This document shows, piece after piece, positions 8,638 through 15,816 of a stretch of DNA of 64,000 bases; position 1 is the first letter of the stretch, and every line of letters begins with the position of its first letter. Source of the DNA: Pelobacter sp. (lineage in GTDB: Bacteria > Desulfobacterota > Desulfuromonadia > Geobacterales > Pseudopelobacteraceae); NCBI GenBank assembly GCA_030824515.1, contig JAVBXN010000057.1, forward strand, positions 1 to 64,000. The letters run 5' to 3'. Below the pieces are notes generated by a model that saw nothing but the letters and a program-made list of their open reading frames with translations, did no database searches and was not told the origin of the DNA. The position numbers and the translations under genes were made by a program.

Positions 8638-8838
8638 TTAATTTGTAGTTGTTACAAGCACCCAAATCGGGGAAGTAGCCGTCACCGGATCTTCCTGCCC
8701 ACCGACCTCTCTACTATCCACGGTAATATAAGAAACCTGTTCGCACAAAACCGTATTAAAGCCTTGCTGCTCCAAATACCCTTGTCGTGTTGCTGCTTGT
8801 ATGGCTGTTGTGAATATTTCAACCCTAACGTCTGTCAT
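8638..8838 (-). CDS. Small uncharacterised protein (66 aa)
   Basis: The start is supported by a strong ribosome site (AAGGAGGAAATCA then ATG), and it overlaps the stop of the upstream lipoprotein gene by 4 nt (ATGA), the mark of a co-translated last gene. The product has no signal peptide or membrane segment. The reading VEIFTTAIQAATRQGYLEQQ suggests an amphipathic helix, followed by a beta-rich part ending in SPIWVLVTTTN. I do not recognise a family. The position suggests a role with the preceding lipoproteins. Confidence 0.65.
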   Translation of the reverse strand: MTDVRVEIFTTAIQAATRQGYLEQQGFNTVLCEQVSYITVDSREVGGQEDPVTATSPIWVLVTTTN

Positions 8839-9740
8839 TGATTTCCTCCTTGTGCTTCTAATGTCTGTTTTTTGTAAAGCTCATTGAAAATGGGGTCAAT
8901 AGCAGATTGAGCACGCTTTCGTAGAACAACTCTCAACTCATCTGCTGTTTTTGCTTCAAGCAGTCGCGGCTTCAGCTCCTTAATAGAGCTCAGCTCCTTC
9001 CTTTCCAACAGCTTATTTAGCCCCACAATTTGTCCATCTGTGCACAAGTTGCTAATTATCAGTTCGATCTTTGCATCCGCTTGTTTAGCCTGTTCTTTTC
9101 CTTTGTTTATTGCGTCTGTCAATTCTTTGTAAGTAAGTGCTTTTTCGAGGCTTTCGAGGGAAGCATTAGTCACCACTGCTGACGCTGCTTGCGCATTTTC
9201 AGTTTCTTTCGCCATGGTTATATACATTGCAACCGCAGCAGGACTCATAACTGCAACTTTTCCCACGGCAAAGCTCTCCGAAACATCCATCCCCAAAAAG
9301 AGATCCTCCCACCCTGTATGGGCACGGATTCCACTCACCAGCTCGGGGGTAACATTCGCCGCATTGGAAGTTTGCGTTTTCTTCTCGCGAACACACGATG
9401 ACAGCAGTGAAAACACTTTTGCTCGTTCTGGTGGAGAGATAACCCCTATCGGCATACTGGCTATTTTCCTGCATGTTGATATGTCCGTGAAAACTGAAGC
9501 ATCATTTTCCACAACCTTACCGGTCGGAATGGAATAAAATTGACTACGAATGAATCCAGTCTTTACTTCATACATCTGAGTCTGTTTATTTTGACTAACA
9601 GTAATTCCAACACCTGATTCAATCGTCGATAGAATGTTTTCTCGCACAACCGTTTTCCCGCATGCAGCGGTAAGTACAACTACCAAGACAAGCATGAGAA
9701 ATAGTAAAATATTTGGTTTCCTGCCGAAATTATGAGTCAT
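8835..9740 (-). CDS. Lipoprotein of unknown function (301 aa)
   Basis: AAGGAG precedes the ATG at 9740. The N-terminus has a basic stretch, a hydrophobic core (ILLFLMLVLVVVL) and lipobox LTAAC, predicting lipidation at about Cys27. The mature part starts with a beta-rich segment (GVGITVSQNKQTQMYEVKTG) and is largely helical and charged from about residue 170 to the end (alternating Lys/Glu/Ala). No catalytic motif or known family is recognised. It sits between another lipoprotein gene and the 66-residue gene, in the same direction as the decarboxylase and phospholipase B-like genes, so an envelope function is likely. Confidence 0.7.
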   Translation of the reverse strand: MTHNFGRKPNILLFLMLVLVVVLTAACGKTVVRENILSTIESGVGITVSQNKQTQMYEVKTGFIRSQFYSIPTGKVVENDASVFTDISTCRKIASMPIGVISPPERAKVFSLLSSCVREKKTQTSNAANVTPELVSGIRAHTGWEDLFLGMDVSESFAVGKVAVMSPAAVAMYITMAKETENAQAASAVVTNASLESLEKALTYKELTDAINKGKEQAKQADAKIELIISNLCTDGQIVGLNKLLERKELSSIKELKPRLLEAKTADELRVVLRKRAQSAIDPIFNELYKKQTLEAQGGNQ

Positions 9741-9762
9741 AGTACTGCACTCCTTTTCGAAG

Positions 9763-10149
9763 TTATTTTTTGCGATTCATGGCTGTTGAATATGGATTAA
9801 AGTTTTTAACCGTAAGTCCCAAGGGGTTGCCATTTATTGAAACAATGACGTTGGATGCCAAATCAGGATCGATGACGACCCTATGGTGCTGCAGCCAACC
9901 GAGACCACCTCCAAACGATCCAATCTCCGCACCCAAAATTCGCGAATCCATGATATCTACACCGGGATCGTTTTTGGTTGTAACTATTCCAAACCCCACG
10001 CCAACGATAAGATGATGAGTACCATTCTTGTCAGTCCATGCACACGAAGTCAGTAGAGTGATTAGCCCAATAGCAACAAGATTCTTCAAGCCTGTTTTAG
10101 CTATTAGTCTTATAAAAGTGTTCACCTTATTGAGCATTGATGTCCGCAT
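9763..10149 (-). CDS. Small lipoprotein of unknown function (128 aa)
   Basis: The ATG at 10149 overlaps the stop of the upstream membrane-protein gene by one base (TAATG), so translation is probably coupled; a second ATG four codons in is an alternative start. A hydrophobic segment (NLVAIGLITLL) ends in lipobox LTSC. The mature chain is glycine-rich and beta-like (HHLIVGVGFGIVTTKN, GAEIGSFGGGLGWLQHH), which could suit a small envelope beta structure. No family is recognised. Confidence 0.65.
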   Translation of the reverse strand: MRTSMLNKVNTFIRLIAKTGLKNLVAIGLITLLTSCAWTDKNGTHHLIVGVGFGIVTTKNDPGVDIMDSRILGAEIGSFGGGLGWLQHHRVVIDPDLASNVIVSINGNPLGLTVKNFNPYSTAMNRKK

Positions 10150-10874
10150 TATTTCTTTTCTGGTTGAGCTTCTTTCTGCTCTTTATTAACCGTGGTGCAG
10201 AGTGCCTTGTCTGCAAGTATTTTCCCGAGATCCAACTGTTTCGTGTTCTGTTTTGCATCTCGCACTTCCAGCTTGTTGTCATCACCTGTCGGATCAGCAA
10301 GCGTACATGCATCGAAGGTTAGGAGACCATCATCCGAGATAAGCACTTTTTTGTCGGCTTTGGATGTAACCGTCATATTGTATGGACGATTTCCACCTGT
10401 AATTTTGACGATGACATTCTTTCCTTCGACCTTCTTGATAACTTGCAGTGGCTCTGTCGTGGATACGGCACCAAAGTAAAATCCTACTATGGTGCCGACA
10501 ATGCCGACAACGCTCGTGTAAACCTCTCGAGCTCTACGAAAGCGAGCATCACTTTCCGTCGAATCTCCAAGAGATCCGTATAAAGCAGACAGAATAAGAA
10601 TTACTCCAAGAATGACAAAGGCGAGAATAATCGTAAGAGTTATGAGGCCACGGGCAAAATCCGCATTTGCCACAACCTGAAAATCAAGGTCTTTAAGTTT
10701 CCAGAGCATCAACAATGCGAAAAAACCACCCAGGAAAGCAACGAGCCCATATATCAGCTTTGCCTTGGCCGGTTTTGCACTATTCGGCAAGACTGACTGC
10801 GGTTGCAGCGGCAACTGTGGTTGGATAGTGGGATCCGGTGTATTGTCCTGATTGTCGTTGTTGTTTCCGCCCAT
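10149..10874 (-). CDS. Membrane protein, three predicted helices, unknown function (241 aa)
   Basis: GAGGAGGAAAAATC precedes the ATG at 10874. Residues 1-40 are a low-complexity Asn/Pro/Gln region. Three hydrophobic segments follow: about 42-60 (YGLVAFLGGFFALLMLW), about 76-98 (LITLTIILAFVILGVILIL) and about 118-136 (VVGIVGTIVGFYFGA). The remaining 100 residues form a soluble, probably beta-sandwich domain with a hydrophilic Lys/Glu tail. No known family is recognised. It lies in the leftward run between the phospholipase B-like gene and two lipoproteins, consistent with an envelope assembly. Confidence 0.65.
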   Translation of the reverse strand: MGGNNNDNQDNTPDPTIQPQLPLQPQSVLPNSAKPAKAKLIYGLVAFLGGFFALLMLWKLKDLDFQVVANADFARGLITLTIILAFVILGVILILSALYGSLGDSTESDARFRRAREVYTSVVGIVGTIVGFYFGAVSTTEPLQVIKKVEGKNVIVKITGGNRPYNMTVTSKADKKVLISDDGLLTFDACTLADPTGDDNKLEVRDAKQNTKQLDLGKILADKALCTTVNKEQKEAQPEKK

Positions 10875-10982
10875 GATTTTTCCTCCTCAGTTGCAAGATC
10901 GAAATATCCAAGGAATTCCCGCAGATTCAGGCTTGCCTTTATACGTATTTCTAAACCTCTTCCCCTCTAACCCTTTACGACA

Positions 10983-11036
10983 CTACTTGATAAGATCCCT
11001 TCTGCTGATCCCGGACTGCGTTCCTTCATCGCTCAT
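10983..11036 (-). CDS. 17-codon frame with strong ribosome site and Tat-like motif
   Basis: AAAAAGGAGGATGCAAA precedes an ATG that opens MSDEGTQSGISRRDLIK, then TAG. The SRRDLIK string matches the twin-arginine consensus S/TRRxFLK, which normally precedes a hydrophobic core; here the frame stops exactly where that core should begin. Either a Tat-exported protein has been truncated or this is a short leader peptide. The frame beyond the TAG stays open for about 30 codons but is not hydrophobic. Confidence 0.35.
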   Translation of the reverse strand: MSDEGTQSGISRRDLIK

Positions 11037-11282
11037 TTTGCATCCTCCTTTTTCACAATGGAGAATATCAGTCTACTCGGCGTTTTTGACGTCAAGGCAG
11101 AATCAATGGCCATCTACAGCAGGCAATCCTTCCACTCACCCTTGCCACCCATTACCCCGATAACAGTGTCGGCTCCAAGGTTACGTCAGACATCAGGACG
11201 GAGCCTTTGCCTTGATGTGCTGCTCAACGGTGGAGAGGGTTCTTCCGGCGGTTTTTGATCGGTGCAATGAACTAAAACCGCC
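10985..11282. other. Intergenic stretch with decayed coding sequence
   Basis: Between the phospholipase B-like stop and the 10874 gene no complete gene is found apart from the 17-codon frame. On the minus strand at roughly 11110-11180 an open segment reads RNLGADTVIGVMGGKGEW before a stop, resembling the tail of a small envelope protein, but no start is visible. It may be a gene remnant. Confidence 0.35.
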
Positions 11283-12932
11283 CTACCTCAGGTTCAACGG
11301 CATCAGGGTGAAAACGCCATCCACACGATCGGGTACATCCCGTAATGTCTGCCAACTCCAGGACGAGCGGCTCCAGATGAACGGCTCGCCATTGACATGG
11401 GCAGTACCGTACAGCATCCAGAATCCGGTGCTGGAAGCCGAGGTATCCAGGATACCGGACAGATCCTTGAACGCTCGAACCATGCTGGTGGAAACGACCT
11501 TGGAGTCAATGGAACCATCGGGGATCTGCTTGGGGTAATCGGTCTCCCCATAGCCCAGATCCCAGCGCCCGAACAGGGAGAGCGGGTTGGCCGGATCGGT
11601 ATGGGTAATGAGCTGCTTGGCCGATTCCACATCCCTGACACCGGGGAGTCCTTCTCTCAGCTGCGCGCGTCTGGCCGGACGGTTGTCCGTGGACTCCAGA
11701 TCGGTTCGTACCTGGCGCGAAGCCGGAAAGTTTATGCCCATCAGATAGTCGCGGGTAACCATTTCGCTGTCGTATTCAACGGCCCAGGGGGTAGGCCCCG
11801 ACGCCGGACTGGTGGTGACCGTATAATCCTTGCCGGGCGCCTGCTTATAAAATACGAAACAGTTGTAGGACATCTCCACCAGACCGGTTTCCCTGGTAAA
11901 GGCATCCGCCAGCATGTAGCCGTTCAGATAGGTGCCGGTATTGTCCAGGGAGATGGCCGTGAAAAACTCGTCAATCGAGTGCGAGAATTGTTCCGCGAGG
12001 GTAGCCCGCCAGAAGATCCAGAGACCCTCGACCTTGGTGCTGCTTGTGCTCGCCCGGTGAGTGGTCTCGTTGAACATGATCCCCTTGTTGTTGTACCCGA
12101 AATCGGTACCGGAACCGATCAGGCCGGGGCTTGCGGCATTCAGCGTCAACAGGTCGTTGTTCACCGCAAGCGTCTGGGTCATGGTCTGGGAGAGAAACCC
12201 CTGCCAGGTGTTGTGGGTAATAATCACCTCACCATCCACGCGCTTGAGAAAGGCCGAACATTTCTCGCGAGGCCTGGCCTCCAGCCTTGCCGTGCCGGAC
12301 GTTTCCTTTGTGTCCGCGATAACATCCATAAGGTCGCAGTAGGCATTCAGGAAATAGACATCCATGAAGCTGAGGCCGCCTGTCTCATAACCCAGGGTAA
12401 GTTCAGCGGCTTTGAAATACTTCTTGTCAGGCAGCCAGGCCCCGGAAAAATCAAGTTTGGCCGGCTTGCCAATGGTTGCGCCATGGTAAATGCCCAGCAT
12501 GCGGAATAACAACCGCTTGAGGTTGAAGACCGCGCTCCGGTCATTTTCCGGATCTCTGACCCATGCCAGGAAGGAACTGTAATTGGTATTCAGCAGGCCT
12601 GCCGCTTTCTGCAGCTCCGCCTGGGCGGGACAAGGCTTTTTTGGAAATGCATGGGAGGGATCCAGCAGATAGGAGTTGCTCCAGGCGTTGTCACGTGCGG
12701 AGATGATGGTTTTGCCCTGAAGCTTGCCCTGCACGTAGCCTGCATTGTACTCGGCCTTCAGATCATTGGCATCCCTGGATACCACGGTCATGTTGACGAT
12801 ATTGTTAATGGTCTCAATCACCCCGGAGGCGCCTTCAATGGCATGCTTCACGGGTTTCGACGAACCGGTTCGGGAGCTTGCGGCCACGGAAGATGTTGTC
12901 TTCCGACTCTTTTCGTTGACGACAGCTTTCAT
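11283..12932 (-). CDS. Phospholipase B-like (LAMA/PLBD family) Ntn hydrolase
   Basis: 549 residues; GGGGGA lies 5-6 nt before the ATG. The central reading REKCSAFLKRVDGEVIITHNTW matches the PLBD signature in two parts: a Cys that becomes the N-terminal nucleophile after autocleavage (CSAFLKR) and the ITHNTW strand. Further family-like parts are YNNKGIMFNETTH, LEQ-type helices and LMLGINFPASRQ-like spacing near residue 420. The family is best known in animals, amoebae and protists as lysosomal lipid or amide hydrolases and is sparse in bacteria. No signal peptide is seen: the N-terminus is Ser/Lys-rich. The gene starts 15 nt after the decarboxylase gene and is surely in its operon. Substrate is unknown; phospholipid deacylation is one possibility. 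Confidence 0.75.
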   Translation of the reverse strand: MKAVVNEKSRKTTSSVAASSRTGSSKPVKHAIEGASGVIETINNIVNMTVVSRDANDLKAEYNAGYVQGKLQGKTIISARDNAWSNSYLLDPSHAFPKKPCPAQAELQKAAGLLNTNYSSFLAWVRDPENDRSAVFNLKRLLFRMLGIYHGATIGKPAKLDFSGAWLPDKKYFKAAELTLGYETGGLSFMDVYFLNAYCDLMDVIADTKETSGTARLEARPREKCSAFLKRVDGEVIITHNTWQGFLSQTMTQTLAVNNDLLTLNAASPGLIGSGTDFGYNNKGIMFNETTHRASTSSTKVEGLWIFWRATLAEQFSHSIDEFFTAISLDNTGTYLNGYMLADAFTRETGLVEMSYNCFVFYKQAPGKDYTVTTSPASGPTPWAVEYDSEMVTRDYLMGINFPASRQVRTDLESTDNRPARRAQLREGLPGVRDVESAKQLITHTDPANPLSLFGRWDLGYGETDYPKQIPDGSIDSKVVSTSMVRAFKDLSGILDTSASSTGFWMLYGTAHVNGEPFIWSRSSWSWQTLRDVPDRVDGVFTLMPLNLR

Positions 12933-12947
12933 GAAATCCCCCTGGTA

Positions 12948-14261
12948 TTATTTTTTGTTCTTCTTGCCCTGGGTTTTTGATTTTATTGCAAGTTTTCCGT
13001 ATTGTTCACCCATCAGCACGTGTGCATAGGTTTTATCGCTTTGTTTTGGGACGGTTAACCTGAAGTCAACCTTGCTTTGGAACAGCATGACGTAGTCCGA
13101 ACCGCCAAACAGGAAATAACCGAGCATGTCTCCCTTCTTGAAGGTAGTGCCTTTCGTGACGTTTTTTTCAAAGTTGACAGAGGAAACCTGCGACATGCCA
13201 ATCGGCAACAACGCTACCAGGCCGAATTCTTTCGTTTCGATAATCACGCAGCCACGTGTTTCGATCATTTGCCAACCGGGTGTGTTTGCATCAAGAGCAT
13301 ACTTCCCGGACTTGGCGTCCCAAGTCAGAATACCGCCAACAGCGTCGTCGCTCTGAATGATGCGAACTTCTTTTACGGTTCCGCCGACAGGAAAGTGATA
13401 GCGGTGATAATCGTTCACATCGAGAAATGTATGGGTCAACGTGCCATTGGCGAAGGCGTTCCTGTAGGCGCTCCCTTCACCGATCAGTTCAGCGATGGAC
13501 TTGAAGACCTTTGATTTGATGGAAACGCCTTTACCAGGCTCGATGTTGGAGTTTTTATCGATCTTCCATACGCCTTGGGGCTTTGAATCGGCTGGAGCGG
13601 CTACGATGTATGGGTCATCGGGAGAGGCGATCGGGCGTTGATCAGGTGATTTCAAATACCGTGCAAAGAAGTCGTTGAAGGTTTTCCAGTTTGCCGGATC
13701 TTCATACCACCCTTTGCTCAACCCGAATCGTTCGTCTTCCAGGGCTTTTTTGTAGTACTCATCATTCCACGATCCTTCTGAACTTAAATACGTGCCCCAG
13801 GCCTTTGTAAAAAGGATCATCCAGCTGCGATATGGCTCATGGTATTGCAGGGAATTGTTGTAATAGCCCTTGTTCTTTAATTCAACAAGCGGTTGATCGT
13901 TAATAAAATAGAAGTAATCCAGACTCTGATCGATTTGATCGTACAATTTCGAATAGGGAAGCTCCGGCAGAATTGACCATGGCAGTGCCTTAGCCGCCCA
14001 ATCCAGAAACGTATAATAATCCTCCAGGGTTTGGGCCGGATTTGTCACCCTGTCCGGATTGATTTTTCTTGCTTTCTCTATTGATTCGACCAGCATCTTT
14101 TTTAATTTCGCATTATGCTCCACCATGGTTATAAATTGCTGTGTAGCCGGAGCATGCTGTATTTGAGCCGATGTATTCGCCTGCCCAAACGCGTTGAAGT
14201 TCAACAAAAAACAGATGGCAAAAACCGACAATACCCAGGCAAAATGTTTTTTTGTTTTCAT
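12948..14261 (-). CDS. Secreted phosphatidylserine decarboxylase-family (PsiD-like) protein
   Basis: 437 residues from the ATG at 14261 (GGAGGAAACACG upstream). A signal peptide is clear (HFAWVLSVFAICFLLNFNAFGQA). The N-terminal 60-220 segment with WGTYLSSEGSWN resembles the PSDC/PsiD helical domain. The catalytic domain has FNDFFARYLK, RPIASPDDPYIVAAPADS, VNDYHRYHFPVGGTV and near residue 395 FGGSDYVMLFQ, where the GGS Ser is the expected self-cleavage/pyruvoyl residue. Relatives decarboxylate phosphatidylserine or, in PsiD, free aromatic amino acids. Export from the cytoplasm is unusual for this group. It precedes the phospholipase B-like gene by 15 nt and lies about 130 nt after RNA-like element 1. 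Confidence 0.8.
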   Translation of the reverse strand: MKTKKHFAWVLSVFAICFLLNFNAFGQANTSAQIQHAPATQQFITMVEHNAKLKKMLVESIEKARKINPDRVTNPAQTLEDYYTFLDWAAKALPWSILPELPYSKLYDQIDQSLDYFYFINDQPLVELKNKGYYNNSLQYHEPYRSWMILFTKAWGTYLSSEGSWNDEYYKKALEDERFGLSKGWYEDPANWKTFNDFFARYLKSPDQRPIASPDDPYIVAAPADSKPQGVWKIDKNSNIEPGKGVSIKSKVFKSIAELIGEGSAYRNAFANGTLTHTFLDVNDYHRYHFPVGGTVKEVRIIQSDDAVGGILTWDAKSGKYALDANTPGWQMIETRGCVIIETKEFGLVALLPIGMSQVSSVNFEKNVTKGTTFKKGDMLGYFLFGGSDYVMLFQSKVDFRLTVPKQSDKTYAHVLMGEQYGKLAIKSKTQGKKNKK

Positions 14262-14391
14262 CGTGTTTCCTCCTAAGTTGTAATGCCAACCGGGGTGTTG
14301 TTCGGGGTCGGACCAAACCAACCCACTGAATTTGCAGGAAAAGCATCCCAAAAACAGCTGTTGTTTAGGCTTAGACGCCCAACAAATCCCT

Positions 14392-14561
14392 CACACAAAA
14401 AAACCGCTCCGCCAGCATAAGCCGGCAAAGCGGTTCCCATAATCCCCCATGTTCCCTGTCACACTTCATCGTCCACCACATAACATAAAATTTTTCTCAC
14501 GCTACTACTGAAAAACCTGACTGTCAACTAATAACATCAATAATAACAACGGTCTAACGCA
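14392..14561 (-). ncRNA. RNA-like element, copy 1, ending in an intrinsic terminator
   Basis: About 170 bp that recur at 14938-15110 with roughly 80% identity and few gaps. Read on the minus strand, each copy has AT-rich promoter-like DNA (TTGACA in this copy), a conserved body with GGA triplets (GTGGACG, ACAGGGAAC, GGGGGATT, TGGGAACC), and a GC-rich hairpin followed by T7. No open frame is shared. It lies 130 nt upstream of the decarboxylase gene. It could be a trans-acting small RNA or an attenuator-type leader. Confidence 0.5.
14396..14435 (-). terminator. Intrinsic terminator of RNA-like copy 1
   Basis: On the minus strand AACCGCTTTGCCGGC pairs with GCTGGCGGAGCGGTT across a short TTAT loop, followed directly by a run of seven T. 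Confidence 0.8.
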
Positions 14562-14579
14562 ACAACGCACCAAAAGCAG

Positions 14580-14668
14580 GAGCCTCTTGGCGACGAAAAC
14601 CTTTAAACCCATAAACGGTAGTTAACCGCCGATAAAACCTGGGCTTACATCAAAAAGCTGATCACCTT
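14580..14668. repeat. Dispersed intergenic repeat, copy 1
   Basis: Contains CCTTTAAACCCATAAACGG, TTAACCGCCGATAAAACC and GGGCTTACATCAAAAAGCTG. Related copies lie at 15105-15200, 15632-15740 and 49437-49592. This copy lacks the GGATGCACGCCGAG middle present in the others. Confidence 0.75.
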
Positions 14669-14678
14669 CGCGTCGAAC

Positions 14679-14852
14679 TCACAGGGAATCAAGAATCTTT
14701 CTCTGCATTTCAAAAACTTCTTGGATTACAGAATTCTCTTCCACCTCTAAGCCTCTGGCCTGCCTAAGTAAACAGGCGGAGTAATAGGCATTCAGGAGCA
14801 AATAAGAATGTTCAGTATCTTTTTGTTGTTGAAACCGGCGCATATTTTCCAT
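14679..14852 (-). CDS. Small protein (57 aa), unknown
   Basis: A 58-codon frame, MENMRRFQQQKDTEHSYLLL to the end at RKILDSL, has an excellent ribosome site (AAAAAGGAGAAAAGC then ATG). It is predicted all-helical and acidic at its centre (ARGLEVEENSVIQEVFEM), with no signal peptide and no membrane segment. It lies about 85 nt downstream of RNA-like element 2, as the decarboxylase gene lies downstream of copy 1. I do not recognise it. The good ribosome site and full-length frame support a real gene. Confidence 0.6.
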   Translation of the reverse strand: MENMRRFQQQKDTEHSYLLLNAYYSACLLRQARGLEVEENSVIQEVFEMQRKILDSL

Positions 14853-14937
14853 GCTTTTCTCCTTTTTGGGTAATGGTATCCGCTAGTGTCAGGCTTCCAA
14901 GTTGCTATGAGGTAAAACTGAAAAACGTATCCCTATC

Positions 14938-15110
14938 GCACACAAAAAAACCGCCCCGCCAGCAAATGCCGGCAAAGCGGTCCCTGTAATCCTCGATGCT
15001 CCCTGTCTCTCTTCATCATCCACCACATATCATAGAATTTTTCCAACGCTACAATTGAAAAACTTGACTACCAACCAATAACATCAATAACAACAGCGGT
15101 TTCACGCAAC
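14938..15110 (-). ncRNA. RNA-like element, copy 2, ending in an intrinsic terminator
   Basis: Paralogue of the element at 14392-14561. On the minus strand the four GGA triplets of the body are kept (GTGGATG, ACAGGGAGC, GAGGATT, CAGGGACC) while bases between them differ, and the terminator hairpin retains pairing. It precedes the 57-residue gene. Multiple spaced GGA triplets before a strong terminator are reminiscent of CsrA/RsmA-binding RNAs, but this is only a resemblance. Confidence 0.5.
14943..14981 (-). terminator. Intrinsic terminator of RNA-like copy 2
   Basis: On the minus strand ACCGCTTTGCCGGC pairs with GCTGGCGGGGCGGT across a short loop, followed by a T-run (TTTTTTTGTG). Confidence 0.8.
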
Positions 15111-15200
15111 GAAAACATTTAAAACTATAAACGGCAATTAACCGCCGATAAAAACGGATGCACGCCGAGAAAACCTGGGCTTACATCAATAAAATCAATC
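15105..15200. repeat. Dispersed intergenic repeat, copy 2
   Basis: Contains TATAAACGGCAATTAACCGC, CGATAAAAACGGATGCACGC, CGAGAAAACCTGGGCTTACA. It abuts the outer end of RNA-like copy 2, just as copy 1 of the repeat abuts RNA-like copy 1, so repeat plus RNA element were probably duplicated together. Confidence 0.75.
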
Positions 15201-15238
15201 ACAATATATTCTGTTCATAAGCACTACTCACAATTCAT

Positions 15239-15268
15239 GTAGTTAGTTTCCGGACGGAAACTAGTTAC
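15239..15268. promoter_or_regulatory. Operator-like palindrome upstream of antitoxin gene
   Basis: AGTTTCCG-GA-CGGAAACT is a perfect 8-bp inverted repeat with further outer symmetry (GTAGTT...AGTTAC). It lies about 20 bp upstream of the -35 box of the antitoxin promoter, a usual place for an autoregulatory toxin-antitoxin operator. Confidence 0.5.
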
Positions 15269-15290
15269 ATTATCAAGGGTGAATTCTCAT

Positions 15291-15319
15291 TTGTCACATC
15301 ATCACTACCGTGTTATGCT
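15291..15319 (+). promoter_or_regulatory. Sigma-70-type promoter of the antitoxin gene
   Basis: TTGTCA (15291-15296), a 17-bp spacer and TATGCT (15314-15319) are well spaced; transcription would start near 15326, about 33 nt before the start codon. Confidence 0.6.
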
Positions 15320-15358
15320 CTAACGCAAGTTCGCAACGTAATGCACAGGAGCACAACA

Positions 15359-15577
15359 ATGCATTCTAAACTACAGGTATTAACCGATGCCCTGACACTG
15401 CCACCTATCGAGCGGGCAGAGCTGATTGACGCTCTGTTTTTCAGCTTTGACAGCACCGACCGCAGCAGGCTCGACCAACTGTGGGGAGCCGAAGCGGAAA
15501 GCCGGATTGACGCACATAAACGGGGTGAATTTTCTGCCATTCCGGCAGAAACTGTCTTCGCCCGTCTTGATCAATGA
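15359..15577 (+). CDS. Putative addiction-module antitoxin (TIGR02574-like)
   Basis: 72 residues from the ATG at 15359, which has GGAG 8 nt upstream; an ATG six codons earlier lacks a site. The reading LPPIERAELIDALFFSFD, then RLDQLWGAEAESRIDAH and IPAETVFARL, matches the small antitoxins annotated as addiction module component, TIGR02574, which pair with RelE/ParE-type toxins. A toxin gene should overlap the stop. Here an ATG does overlap it (ATGA at 15574), but that frame closes after 18 codons at a dispersed repeat, so the antitoxin appears orphaned. Confidence 0.75.
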   Translation: MHSKLQVLTDALTLPPIERAELIDALFFSFDSTDRSRLDQLWGAEAESRIDAHKRGEFSAIPAETVFARLDQ

Positions 15578-15630
15578 CCCGCACAAGAACACTCACTAAA
15601 GGTTTACGCTTCCACCACTTCAACCCCTAG
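15574..15630 (+). pseudogene. Truncated toxin frame downstream of the antitoxin
   Basis: The frame starting in the antitoxin's stop reads MTRTRTLTKGLRFHHFNP and ends in TAG. The GLRFHHxA-like string resembles the first strand of RelE/ParE toxins, and the rest is replaced by a dispersed repeat beginning at about 15632. The identification is an inference from position and a few residues. Confidence 0.35.
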
Positions 15631-15631
15631 G

Positions 15632-15771
15632 CGCCTCTGGGCGAAGAAAACCTTTAAATCCATAAACGACAATTAACCGCCGATAAAAACGGATGCACGC
15701 CGAGAAAACTTCGACTTACATCAAAAATTAAGCACCTTAAATTTTCGTGTCTTTTCGTGTCTTTCGTGGAC
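15632..15771. repeat. Dispersed intergenic repeat, copy 3, with TTTCGTGTC tandem tail
   Basis: Contains GCGAAGAAAACCTTTAAATC, GACAATTAACCGCCGATAAA, ACGGATGCACGCCGAGAAAA. It is followed at about 15740-15771 by TTTTCGTGTCTTTTCGTGTC and TTTCGTGG, a direct repeat of TTTCGTGTC. No gene lies in the rest of 15578-15816. Confidence 0.75.
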
Positions 15772-15816
15772 CAGAACATCCTCCCATGGAGCCGGCCGGT
15801 ATAAAGATTATGCGCT

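Noticed and set aside
11397-12509. Long open frame of 370 codons on the plus strand within the phospholipase B-like gene
   Set aside because: It is antisense to a gene with clear family motifs; its composition (Arg/Gly/His-rich) is that of a shadow frame in GC-rich DNA, and it has no ribosome site.
14392-15110. Duplicated element as a c-di-GMP (GEMM) riboswitch, common in Geobacter
   Set aside because: The hairpin resembles GC-rich GEMM stems at first sight, but the GGGCAAACC and GACGCAAAGCC consensus parts are not found on either strand.
14580-15740. CRISPR array from the repeated blocks
   Set aside because: Repeats are few, about 90 bp long, irregularly spaced and not separated by spacers of constant size; no cas gene nearby.
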